A stretch of DNA of 64,000 bases from Alisma plantago-aquatica (Eukaryota; Streptophyta; Magnoliopsida; Alismatales; Alismataceae). The first letter of the stretch is position 1; every line of letters begins with the position of its first letter. The position numbers and the translations under genes are program-made. The DNA lies in the NCBI GenBank assembly GCA_963693085.1, contig OY856409.1:657740591-657804590 (forward strand). Direction: 5' to 3'. Below, one piece after another: positions 1 to 10,245 of the stretch. The notes beneath the pieces were generated by a model, which saw only the letters and a program-made list of their open reading frames with translations, had not been told where the DNA came from and did not search any database.

Positions 1-666
1 GTTTCCGTTGTGAAAGTTCTTTTGTTAAGGGATCAACAACATTACATTTATTTGATACTCTAGAAATCTTTGTATCTCCTCAATGTATGATCTCTTGCAA
101 GAGATGATATCACTGTAGTGTTTTCTTGGAATGCTGGTGCAATATATGTTCCCTACCTTATCAAATGGTTCCATTATTTTTTTAATAAATCTCTATGATG
201 TCCTCAATGGTTAGAGTACCCCATGTTCACTAATGAACTTCTTAATCCATACTTATTCCTTTGTTGCATTGACACAACAATACACTCAAATTCTATTGTA
301 GAATCAACTGTTGTATCTTGCTTGGAACTTTTCCATCTTATAGCTCTATTGTTCAAGATGGACACAAATCCTGATTATGATTGATAATCAACCTTGTCAG
401 TTTGGAATCTGGCATCAATGTAACCCTTTATAACTATATCTTCTTCACCTATGCATCTCAATAGTTGATACTTTGTTCTTCTCAAATGCTTAAGATTAAT
501 CTTCATGGAAATCTAGTGACCTTCACTAGGATTCAACGGGTATCTGCTCATCATGCTTAAAGCATACAAGTTATCTAGATGTGTACGTAACATTGCATAC
601 ATGATAGATCTAATTGTTGATGTAATTAGAACCTTACTAATATGTGACTTCTCTTCCAAAGATCTA

Positions 667-990
667 GGACATTGAGATTTAGAGACTTATTTCATCAAAC
701 ATGGGTAAGTTTCCTCTCATAGAGTCCTACATGCTGAACCTCTTCAATACTTTGTCAATGTTTGTTCTTTGGTTTATGCCAAGAAGCATTTTAGATATAT
801 CTCTATAGAACTTGAATCCTAGAATATAGGATATTGAGACTTAGAGGGACTTATTCTATCAGACATGGGTAAGTTTCCCCTCTTAGAGATCTACATGTTG
901 AACATCTTCAACACTTTTTTAATGTTTGTACTTTGGTTTAGGCCAAGAAGCCTTTTAGATATATCTCTATAGATCTTGATTCCTAGAATA
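667..990 (-). repeat. 162-bp in-frame tandem duplication inside Copia RT/RNase H
   Basis: The block at 667-828 is repeated at 829-990 with a period of exactly 162 bp (54 codons). Both start with GGA(C/T)ATTGAGA and contain the GGGTAAGTTTCC and TAGATATATCTCTATAGA segments. It encodes, on the minus strand, the EASCILGIKIYRD...LKMFNM connection region. The copies differ at roughly one base in eight by eye, so the duplication is old. Confidence 0.85.
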
Positions 991-1314
991 CATGATGCTT
1001 CACCTTAATCTTTCATGGAGAAGGTATTCCCAAACAAGTCTTAACCAAGTGTAGAGTAGGTATCTCATTTCCCATCAATAATATGTCATTCACATATAGT
1101 ATGAGAAGTAAAATTATTCTCCCACTAACCTTCTAATAAACACAAGCTTCACCTTCATTTTTTAGGAAGACAAACCCTATATTTGTCTCATAAAAATGAA
1201 GATTCATCTTCTATATGCTTGCTTCAATCCATATAGTGATGTTTGTAACTTATACACTGCATTGGCTACATTTGGTGTGATAAAACTTTTGGACTGTGTC
1301 ATGTACACATCTTG

Positions 1315-1682
1315 TTAACAAAATAGTTTTAATGTCCATTTCCCAAATCTTGCAGTCATGATAAGTTGTAATGGTAAGCATGATCCTAATAGATTTAAAC
1401 ATGGCAATTGGTGAAAACTTTCGCCACAGTCAACAACTTGAACTTGTCTAAAACCTTTTGCAACCAATCGTCCTTTGTAGTATTGTACATTACCATCCAT
1501 ACCAATCTTCTTCTTGAAGATCCATTTGCATAATGTGGGATTTTTCTCTCTCCATGTGCATCCACCCAAGTCCACATTTTGTTAGTGTATATGGAGTCCA
1601 TCTCAGATCTCAATGTCCTCAAGTCATTTACTAGAATATGATCCCTCAATGACCTCGTTGTTGGTTGTTGGATCATCATCAT
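1315..1682 (-). pseudogene. Copia reverse transcriptase N-terminal fragment
   Basis: Two overlapping frames together give the RT entry region of a Copia element. One (1395-1682) covers the linker, with the RSLRDHILVNDLRTLRSEMD region; the other (1315-1575) carries CKWIFKKKIGMDGNVQYYKG followed by RLVAKGFRQVQVVDCGESF, the family's conserved lead to the first catalytic aspartate. The shift between frames falls around 1500-1570. In intact elements the segment continues into PVA-type and QMDVKTAFLNG-type motifs; here the latter is eroded (FGKWTLKLFC). Part of the larger Copia remnant. Not expressible as one protein. Confidence 0.85.
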
Positions 1683-1960
1683 TCATGGACAACAAATTGT
1701 CTTTCTGAGTCATGAGAACTCCAAATATCTATGGCTCTATATCTATCCTACTGACCTCTTAGGTGCTTGTACTACATGATGAATTTGTGATTATATGAAG
1801 GTTTATGATTCTCTTTGCTCTTATATACATCCTTATGTTCAATGTCGACTTGTTGGTATTGAACTTGTTTGAGATCTATCTTCCTCCCAGTAGTAAAATT
1901 AATTTCTTTTAAAGGAATACAATAGTTTTGGCACCAAACACTTTATTTTCGTATGTAATG

Positions 1961-2997
1961 TAGAAGTAATAACCAAATGTAACACAAAAATAAGCGGCAA
2001 CACATGCATATAGAAAACTTACATTTCTTGTTTCTTCTATTCCTTTGTTGTACATAATTACTTGTTTCTTTTTATTTTTTCTTATGATGTTGATTATATG
2101 ATTAATTAATTGGCAGTGATGCTAACTTAAGCACTACCACATATTACATATCAATGTTGATGTTATACATATCATATTCCTCACATTCCATATTTGTTTC
2201 TCATTTTCTATTCATACTCCTTACCATAATACTTATATATTATTCTCAATCACCAATACTTTAAGTTACTTTCAACAGCTAATTTGCCTTTCTTGTACCT
2301 ATTTTAGGTTAACTGCATTACCAATGGGCCAAGTCACCAATGACATGCCTTAAATTGCCTATTACCAAAAAACCTTATGACGTGCCCTTTCTTTGCAGCA
2401 TATTCTCACTTATATTTTTACTTTCTAATACTAAAGTTCATCATTTTATTTTACCGCAATCTTACTCATCTATTATACTTATAGTATTCTTGAGTGTATC
2501 TTTCTTTCTATAATTATTTGTTTAGATATAGGGATTCATACTTGTGTCACCATCAATCTCTACATGGATGTCTCTCAAGTTGCTTAAACATTAACCTAAA
2601 ATTATTTCCTATTCATTACATTTTAACTGAAATCTAAACTAATTACTGTGTAATTGGTAAAAGTTGTGGTACTCTTAATTGGGATTCTAGATACAAGAAT
2701 ACACTATTGTGAAAATAAAGTTAAGTGGTACATATTTACTTAACTAATAATAAATATCTATTGGTTTTAGTATTCTCATGTTATCCTATTGTCTTCTCTT
2801 GGGTTACATACCCCAACAAAATTGCATACTCATTTTCTTTCACTATTTCCTTACCTGGGGCTTGGTGTACAAGCATAAACATCTTGCTTTTTTTAGTCTC
2901 TTATTTTACTTTTCCTCATTTTATTCTTCCTTTATATACAAAATTATCTTTATAAAAGCCTTCCTTATACACGGCTTCATTCCCAATAGGTGTTTGA
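1961..2997. other. AT-rich spacer without recognisable feature
   Basis: About 1 kb of AT-rich DNA between the Copia remnant and the first LTR of Element A. Short open frames at 2725-3008 have no recognisable motif and overlap each other in different frames. No repeat partner was found elsewhere in the window. Confidence 0.5.
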
Positions 2998-4340
2998 TGC
3001 ACATATAATCACTACTTTCTCTTTATATGCCAATGCAATTCCATTGATGATTTTTTCATTATTGTGTACTATTTGATTCAATTTCTTTTGAAGAGAAAAT
3101 TTATTAGTCACACATTCATTTCACCATTTTATAGCCAGCCAAGAATTTATTTTATTATATGTATTAATGGTAATTTCCATGAAGTTAAGGAAACTATAGA
3201 CTCTCAGTTGGTGTTTCGACCTAGAGATGATTTAAGTAGTGTTCTAACAAAACCCATGTTGATTAATCAACCATGAGGGTCAATTACATCCACTTGAAGG
3301 TTAGTTTGCAAATCAATCTTGCATGTTGATGCATCGGCCCAACAAGTTGTAGAGCAACGCAAATCACCCATTTGCATATTACAACTAAGATTAATCATGG
3401 AAATTTAATTTACATAAGACCTAATCACAAGAGATAAGGCGTAAGTGTAATTATTCACGGTTTGAGACAGCCATAGATAAAGGAAAGGAGAAGAAGATCT
3501 TGTGATGTCCACATGGCAGTGAGAAGCAAATTTGACCAACAACAATTGCTTGACAAGACACACTGCGACATGATGTTCACCATGATTTCTCTTATTTTAT
3601 ACTTTTTACCATAAATGTTGTTCTTGTTTGTATTGAATTCTGGTAAAAACATCCCTTTATGAGAAAATAGTTCCTTTTCTCTAGGATCCTGACTTAGCAT
3701 GGCATGAAACTATTATAATGAATAATTTCTAATTTAAATATTGGTCATTGCTTTTAACTACATGGATGGATGTTTTCTACATTGTGTATGATTATCTACC
3801 TTATTTAATACGCTAGAAAAGATCCATATCTAAAAGACACATATTGACTTTCCTCTGCATATATTTATACATAAAAGGACAAAATTAGCCTTATGCATGT
3901 GAAGTTTTTATCATTTTAGAACATAATCACATTATGTTTAGTCGTGTTTGGATACATTAGGCATAGGATTCCTTTCCTATAAATATGATTCTATGATCCG
4001 AACATACTTAGAACTTGTGTGCAATGTCCATTTAGATAAGTGGTAATTAATATAAGATCAACTTAAGCTAAATTATAGTAGTTAATTGTAAAGGTGAATC
4101 TAGTCTGCTAGAGATCTCTTATCCTAACTTTTAATGAACTTCAATTCAATTTTTTTAGTTAATTATTAATTAAGTAAAACCCAAATCCAACATTTTTCTC
4201 ACTCTATAGGGTTAGTTCTAGTTAGTAATTGTTTGAAGTGGACCAACACCTTGAGGTCTAACAAATAATGACTCATTGTCCCTTTATTTCTTAATGACTG
4301 TACACTTCCATTTACATACATGGTATTAGCGTGTAGAGTT
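2998..4340 (+). repeat. Element A first (5') LTR, old Athila/Tat-like element
   Basis: This block is colinear with 20176-21292 plus 41753 to about 41950, at roughly 70 percent identity by eye. Both copies start TGCACAYATARTCACT. They share a run through TTGATGCAT(C/T)G(A/G)CCC, the GTGATGTCCAC segment, GATTATCTACCTTATTT and finally GGTTCTAGTTAGTAAT. Homology begins abruptly at 2998 and ends near a degenerate tRNA-Asp-type PBS at 4343, as expected for a 5' LTR in plus orientation. The exact 3' boundary (about 4304 to 4340) is uncertain because the copies have diverged. Confidence 0.7.
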
Positions 4341-4342
4341 TT

Positions 4343-4360
4343 TGGCATCATTAGTGGGGA
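4343..4360 (+). other. Element A primer binding site (degenerate tRNA-Asp type)
   Basis: TGGCATCATTAGTGGGGA, followed by ATTGG, resembles the Athila/Tat primer site TGGCGCCGTTGCCGGGGA. It lies just after the first LTR in the same orientation, which supports the plus orientation of Element A. Confidence 0.65.
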
Positions 4361-4691
4361 ATTGGTGAATGGAACTACTTGCACTGTGGATGCTAGGATT
4401 GGCTACTCTTGGTTCATTTTAGTTTTATTATTGTTGAAATAAATTCATATACATGAAATACTTTGTGAATTTTGCAATTTCATATTTTTGGGTACCATTG
4501 TATGATGACCATAGTTAAATTTTATAGTTACTTCCCATTGTATTCTTTTAATCCAAAGCACATTGTGCATCAAGAAGTGAATTTTAATTCACAAACACTC
4601 ATACCAGTTATTGGTCAACAAAAGAAAGTAGAGACAATCTAAATCATGTATCACAAGGGTGATGGCAATGGAAATGAAAGTACCATCTTAC
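4361..4691 (+). other. Element A leader, left part
   Basis: Untranslated leader between the PBS and the target duplication of the solo LTR. No coding signal seen. The leader resumes at 9932-10245 after the insertion. Confidence 0.5.
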
Positions 4692-5628
4692 ATAGGTGTA
4701 ATGACCCTAACCTGGGTTATGAGGTAACCTTGTTTTTTTCTAGATAAGTAAGTTTCTTAGAACTTTAATATAATCCTCTAAGGAGTTTTGTTATCATGTG
4801 ACACACTTATGTTCCAAGTTTGGTCATGATTGAATGTTGTTTGAGCAATGTTCCTTTGTTTTGGACCAAAGTGAAATTTACCCAATATGAGGGGTTATAT
4901 TGCAATATGTCACATGTTGAACGTGCCTTAAGTGTTTTATCATCATAATAGAGAGAATGATGCTAAGTGGTGGCTTGTGGAAAGCCTAAATTCCAAGTTT
5001 GAACTTGTTTGAATAATGCTAGTGCCTTGTGCACCAATTTTGGTACAAATTGTAATTTACCCAAAATGTAGGGTTGATATGCAAATTACCACCTCTAGAG
5101 TGTTCCTGCTTCCTCTACGTATCATTTCCAGAAATAGATAATGAAAGAGACACCATGTTTAAATCATTTATGAGTGGTAGTATTCTTGGTGATGAAAAGA
5201 CCAAGAAAGGGGTTGAATGGAAACCCTAATTTGAGCTTGTATTGAATGTATCGGGTTGTAGTGTTAAATGGGAGTCCCTATCGGCCAAAGAGCCAAAGAG
5301 GAGACCCCCATATCGTGTTTTTAACTCTTTGACTTTTCAAAAACGAGCTAAGAGCCTCAATAAAACAATGGATATCGGCTTGCAACTTTCCTTGGGAAAG
5401 GTTGCATTGAATTGTGAATATAATAATGTGAGTAGAAGTGGCTTGTCCTAGAAGATAACGAAAGGGGGACGACCCTTAGCCCTTGAATTATCTTCAAATT
5501 TTTATTTTTCATGGCAAGATAAAGATGGAGTGCATGCAAGAACATGTGTCAATCCATGCATGGACACGTGGCACCTAGTAGCTCAAATTGATGACACCTC
5601 ATATACACACTTTTTCATAAACCTCAAG

Positions 5629-5636
5629 TATATATA
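5629..5636 (+). promoter_or_regulatory. TATA box candidate in solo LTR
   Basis: TATATATA followed by a pyrimidine-rich stretch (ACCCTTCTTTTCACCC), about 930 bp from the LTR start. Compatible with an LTR promoter; its activity is inferred only. Confidence 0.45.
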
Positions 5637-5754
5637 CCCTTCTTTTCACCCACTAGTGAAATTGTTCGAATCCTACCACCTCCTTGCTCTAATATATAGT
5701 GCATAGGGTCCTTGTATCATGCATAGGTGAAGTGGCATCGTGTATAGGCCTTGG

Positions 5755-5900
5755 GTATTGGCCTTAGCAAGTTGATATCGGCCTAGCAAGGTGGTATCGG
5801 TCTAGCAAGGTGATATCGGCCATAGCAGAGTGTTTTTGGCCACAAGTGAAGGGGATATCGGACACAAGTGATGTCATATCATGCATGAGTAGTGAGGTAT
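5755..5900 (+). repeat. Short degenerate tandem repeat around GATATCGGCC
   Basis: Several units of about 20-30 bp share GRTATCGGYCTAGCAAGGTG and its variants, for example TTGATATCGGCCTAGCAAGG, then GTGGTATCGGTCTAGCAAGG, then GTGATATCGGCCATAGC. It lies downstream of the TATA candidate in the solo LTR. The CGATATGG/ATATCGG core recurs in the 6591 array and near 6180-6240. Confidence 0.65.
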
Positions 5901-6590
5901 CGTGCAAGGTGCTAAGGAGAAAGAAGGAGCTCAATACTTAACCCTAAGGTGAGGCCATGATCATCTTCAACCTTGGATTGAAGCATGTCACACCATAACG
6001 AGCAAAGAGATGTGTGTGTGTTTCACACCATATCGGGTTAGACCCTTATGCTCATGCCTCTTCAAACCTTCATGGCTTCAACCTACCCTTCACCATGGGT
6101 TAAGTGACAGGATAGACAACTGGTTGAACCTTTTTCAACCCATTGTACAAACTAATGGGGATGTGGGGTTAAGGTATATCAATTTTCCTATCATATAGGG
6201 TTACATCACCATATCAGGTTTAAGGTGTGTGCTTCAACCCGATATCACTTTACCTTTGATGATGTCATCACCATCAACCTCTAGACCTTTGTTCTTACTG
6301 TTCTAAGTCATGGAAAACAGTCCCATGAAGCTTTTAGAACTCAAAGGATCATCAATTATTCAAGAGAAATTGAAATTGCAAGTAGATCAACAAGTATGAC
6401 AAAATTGAAGGTTCATAATAATATAATTGGGTTCAAGTTATATAGCCTGCCTCAAGAACAACTTCAAAGCTCCAAGCTCCAAAGATCCACGTTCCTAAGA
6501 TTGAAGATGACTTCACAACTCCTCTATATGCAAATAATCACCATGGATAAGCATTTGGTGAAGAAGAAAAGAAAGGAAGATCATAACCCT

Positions 6591-6985
6591 AAGCACACAC
6601 ACACCTCTTTGCCCGATATGGTTTGAAGCAAGCACACACCTCTTTGCCCGATATGGTGTGAAGCACACACACACCTCTTTGCCCAATATGGTGTGAGGCA
6701 CACATACACCTCTAAAGTGATATGGCAAGCAAGCATACACCTCTTTGCCCGATATGGTGTGAAGCACACACACACCTCTTTGCCCGATATGGTGTGAAGC
6801 ACACATACACCTCTAAAGTGATATGGTAAGAAAGCATACACCTCTTTTCCCGATATGGTGTGAAGCACACATACACCTCTAAAGTGATATGGGTAGCAAG
6901 CATACACCTCTAAACCGATATTGGGTTAAGCATACACCTCTTGGATGATATGGTGTTGAGAACACGTCTCTAAAACGATATGGTG
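6591..6985 (+). repeat. Minisatellite, about 12 units of 31-35 bp
   Basis: Direct repeats built on ACACCTCT-N(4-8)-CGATATGGTGTGAAGCAC. Two unit types occur: type 1 has TTTGCCCGATATGGTGTG, type 2 has AAAGTGATATGG. They run as three type 1, one type 2, two type 1, then alternating type 2, type 1, type 2 before decaying. The long minus-strand open frames across 6513-7109 are translations of the repeat and not genes. Confidence 0.9.
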
Positions 6986-8079
6986 GGTAACCCAATACAC
7001 TATATGACAAAAGTGGTAAGGTGGTTAATACCCTAGAACATGTGATGGCCAATACACTAAAGTATGATGTGGCCAATATCTTTAAGTGAGGTGAGGATGT
7101 TACATCCATGTAGGGTGAGGGTGATACACCATATGATTGGTAAGGTTGATGCCTTGATGGGTAAGGGTATGAGGGACATGATGATGCCTAGCTCAATATA
7201 CACCTAACCCAATACATGTGTTCAGCTTGACATACATGATTCAACCCAATACACCTTGTAAAGGTGAGGGCAAGACACTCTTAGGAGTGATGAGTGTAAC
7301 ACCAAGTAATGGTGTGTCTAATACCTTGATAGGTGAAACACCTAAAGTGGTTGATAATGGTCAATCCTATATCAACAATGTCTTAACCTGAGATGAGTTC
7401 ATATCACTTGATGATAGTTGGGTAATTCAAGTGTGTGACTTATGGCCAATACACAACGAGATAAATGTGATGAGTTAGTACATAAAGTATTAGGATGAGA
7501 AATACCCTAATACAAGATAAGTTGATAAACTTAAGTAAGTTAAAAGTGATGAGGGAAGTGATATACCAAGGCATGATAAATATCACATTCAACACCTCAA
7601 GGTTGATACACCTTGATGCACCTCAAATCCAATTTACTTGGATGAGTAACACATGAAGTGTGTCATGTCAATTGTTACATTAAGATGTAATGAGTTAAAT
7701 GCACTTTGACAAGTGTAGGCATACCTTGAGAAAGGGTTAAGCCAAGTTAATAAAGTATGATGTAATCAATATCCTAGTGAGGATGAGAGAGAAACTCATA
7801 CTTTGTGTTGATAATCATTTAATGATAAATGATGAGAATAAATAAGTATGATTGAATACTTATGATATCAATGTATGCTCCTAGATGTGTGGAGCAATGA
7901 TTTAGGGTTTGGATTGATAATATGAACTTGAAACCCTATTCGGCTATAAAGGTGAAACCCTAACCCTAATAATGGGAAGGTTGTATTTCTCTTATTGCAT
8001 AAGCCTTGTGAGACATGTTAAATACTTGTATAAAAAGTATAATGTTTATGTGGTCTGATGACCTAAAAGATATTTGTTT

Positions 8080-8311
8080 CCTAGTGAGAGGTAACAAGAT
8101 GTTTAATGGGCCTTGTGAGGCATGCAAATAGTTGTTGCCTAGTGAGAGGTGACAAGATGTCTAATGGGTCTTGTGAGCCATGCAAATAGTTGTCGCCTAG
8201 TGAGAGGTGACAAGATGTTTAGTGGGCCTTGTGATCCATGTGAATAGTTGTTGCCTAGTGAGAGGTGACAAGACATTTAAATGGGCCTTATGAGCCATGT
8301 AAGGTGCTTAT
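8080..8311 (+). repeat. 58-bp tandem repeat, 4 copies
   Basis: CCTAGTGAGAGGT(A/G)ACAAGA starts at 8080, 8138, 8196 and 8254, a period of exactly 58 bp. Each unit continues with GGGCCTTGTGAGCCATGYRAATAGTTG variants. The flanks (8015-8080 and 8310-8390) resemble each other more distantly (AGTATAATG...TGGTCTGATGACCTA versus AGTATCATG...TGGTCTGAGGAGCTA), a hint of an older, larger duplication. Confidence 0.9.
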
Positions 8312-8641
8312 ACAACAAGTATCATGTATACCTTGGTCTGAGGAGCTAGAGGTATTAGTTACCTGATAAGTGGTAACAATGTTCAGTAATGAACTAAGGG
8401 TTTGAATACTCAGATCTAGTAATCATGATGATGATAATATTAAGAGATGAGAATTCCCAATAATGTGATAAGGGACTAAAATCCCAAGTGTTATGCATTC
8501 AAAGTGTTCCAAAGGTTATAAAAGTACTTGTTAAATGTATTACACCTTTCTTTGTAGCATCTATTATAATTCATGTTTGAAACTTGTTTGATGCTAAAAG
8601 ATATTGTAATGCACCTAATTAATCAAGTGGAATTTCATCAT

Positions 8642-9926
8642 GTAGCGCCCTAACCATAGATCCATTAGCGTCAGTAGCTGCTGAATGGTGAAATAGGTTT
8701 TCTCACGGGATCTCCTGGAGGGCATATTTTTGAATATTCGAGGGTGATGGGCATGAATATCCTTACGCCCTAATGAGAGATTGATGTGAGATCTCCTTCA
8801 TTATAAATGTCGAGATGGATGTATCACGAATCTCCCGATGATGATGAATGCCGAGAATGATGGTAGATAACTGAAATCTCTCAATCCTGAAGAGAGTGCA
8901 TGTTGTGGCTGTAGCTCTATAGCGAAGTTGCCAGTATACCCTGGAAAGCTATTTAGCAGTTGACACGAGATGTCCTGCTTGTAGTCTCGCACTGACCGAG
9001 ACAAGTGAGGTCATGGCAGCCGACTCTTCCATTGACCTTGTATGGTACTAATTTTGACTTCATAGTGGTCAGTTGGAGTATGAGTGGTATACCTCATCTC
9101 CTCAGGGCATAAGTGTGATTGTACAATGTAACCAGCCGTGAAGCGTATTTGCTTAAGGATTGAATACGGAAATCATTGGTTGATGTTACATTTCTTTTAT
9201 ACATCTTAAATGGATAGATGTTATACATGTTCTTCATATTCCTTAACAAATGAATAGATGATTTGCTACTTTATCATATATAGCTTCAATGCTTCAGAAG
9301 ATGATATTGCTCTACTTTTCTTAAACAGTGATTAAATCATGCTTATTGATGTAAAAGAATCCTCTATCTAGTTTTATACTATTTAACTGTGATAATAATA
9401 TTGTTGACAGAGAGTTATATCTCTCGTTGGGACATGGGTCTCACCCCGTTGGTCACCGGCATTTTTAGGTAGATGCAGATGAAGAGGTAGAGACCATACT
9501 GCAATGGAAGGACAACAACAGTAGGGACAACAGTAACAACTCAGGTTGAGTGTACTGTCTATTGTGTCATGTAGATAGAAGTTCTATGTGTCGTCTCTAT
9601 ACTCTCAGGTCCTTGGATTTAGTACGTGTTTGTTTTATGAAAAATCTGAGGTTTTGGCTAGTATGCCTCGAGGTTTTATGTTGCTTCATTATATGTTTTG
9701 AGAAAGTAATTATTATATGTTATCTCTGAGAAGAGATGGTATAATGTATGTACAATGTGAGCAATAATGTATATAAGGTTTTGGTTCTTCCTTAAAGAGT
9801 TTTCCTAGAAGTGGATCTCTTTATAAAATGGTTTTAACTTTTAGTGATTTTTTGTTAATCTACTGCTTATGATTATTCTGCATAATTAGTAACGATTTGG
9901 CTATCAGTTTGGTGGCGGTCTCTACA
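8642..9926 (+). other. Distal 1.3 kb of solo LTR
   Basis: Non-coding. It has a different texture from the AT-rich middle and starts with TGTAGCGCCCTAACC, a chromovirus-like LTR start. Around 9420-9470 it contains GGGACATGGGTCTCACCCCG. No similarity to 4697-5980 was seen, so it is not a second LTR of the same element. Confidence 0.4.
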
Positions 9927-9931
9927 ATAGG

Positions 9932-10245
9932 TAGATAAACGATAGATAATTTAGGACATGATATCTGATTCATTTTCCACATCCATTTTAGGATCCCATA
10001 AACCTTCAAGCAATACAAATTGAACAAATATCAACAACACTGGTTAAAACTCAAGCATTTATGAGTAGCTTTATGAATCCCAATGCAATATATTTGTTCA
10101 TTTATGGAATTTTGTGTCAAGGTGAAGATAGACATGGTAGAAGCCAAATGATATGATCTTATAAAGTTTTATTAATATATAAACAAATGAATTTGTGCAA
10201 TAGATTGACATTGAACTTTACAGGCACATGGGGTGACATGATTAA
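9932..10245 (+). other. Element A leader, right part
   Basis: About 310 bp between the solo LTR and the Athila-plus LTR. No open frame or motif recognised. Interpreted by position as the rest of Element A's untranslated leader. Confidence 0.4.

Larger units (their letters stand above)
1..1960 (-). mobile_element. Ty1/copia pol remnant (RT-RNase H part), 5'-truncated
   Basis: Reading the minus strand, the hallmarks of a plant Copia polyprotein appear in order. Near 1500 is the RT start (CKWIFKKKIGMDGNVQYYKG, then GRLVAKGFRQ). Around 1220-1290 is the stretch that lies upstream of the catalytic box. At about 1080-1110 is the catalytic box, read here as LYVNDILLMGNE. Near 880-1010 is EASCILGIKIYRD, and near 470-600 is the RNase H lead-in LRTHLDNLYALSMMSRYPLN. 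The final RNase H helix (ESTIEFEC-like) lies near 230-310. Frames break repeatedly, with several stops. The integrase-RT linker is just visible at 1700-1930; integrase, gag and the 5' LTR are missing, so the copy is 5'-truncated. The low-coordinate end runs off the window. Function when intact: reverse transcription of element RNA in cytoplasmic particles. Confidence 0.85.
4697..9926 (+). mobile_element. Putative 5.2-kb solo LTR, TSD ATAGG
   Basis: The block begins TGTAATGACCCTAACC and ends GGTCTCTACA. It is flanked on both sides by ATAGG (4692-4696 and 9927-9931), a 5-bp target duplication typical of LTR retrotransposons. TGTA...TACA ends are common in chromovirus LTRs. No PBS, polypurine tract, gag or pol is visible inside, so it looks like a solo LTR left by recombination between two LTRs. 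A TATATATA box at 5629-5636 suggests plus orientation. At 5.2 kb it would be unusually long; the length is partly due to three internal tandem repeat arrays. Alternatives are a non-autonomous element, or a shorter LTR carrying an unrecognised insertion (a TGTAGCGCCCTAACC start-like sequence lies at 8642). Confidence 0.6.

Noticed and set aside
3160..3276. Frame resembling a Copia RNase H C-terminus (VKETIDSQLV...DDLSSVLTKPM)
   Set aside because: The region lies inside an LTR that is duplicated at 20176 onward, and the partner does not keep this frame, so the resemblance is chance.
6513..7109. Several minus-strand open frames of 63-108 codons rich in Cys, Tyr and His
   Set aside because: They are translations of the 31-35 bp minisatellite in different frames.
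8642..9926. Possible second LTR starting TGTAGCGCCCTAACC
   Set aside because: No similarity to the sequence after 4697 beyond the first dozen bases, and no internal coding region between them.
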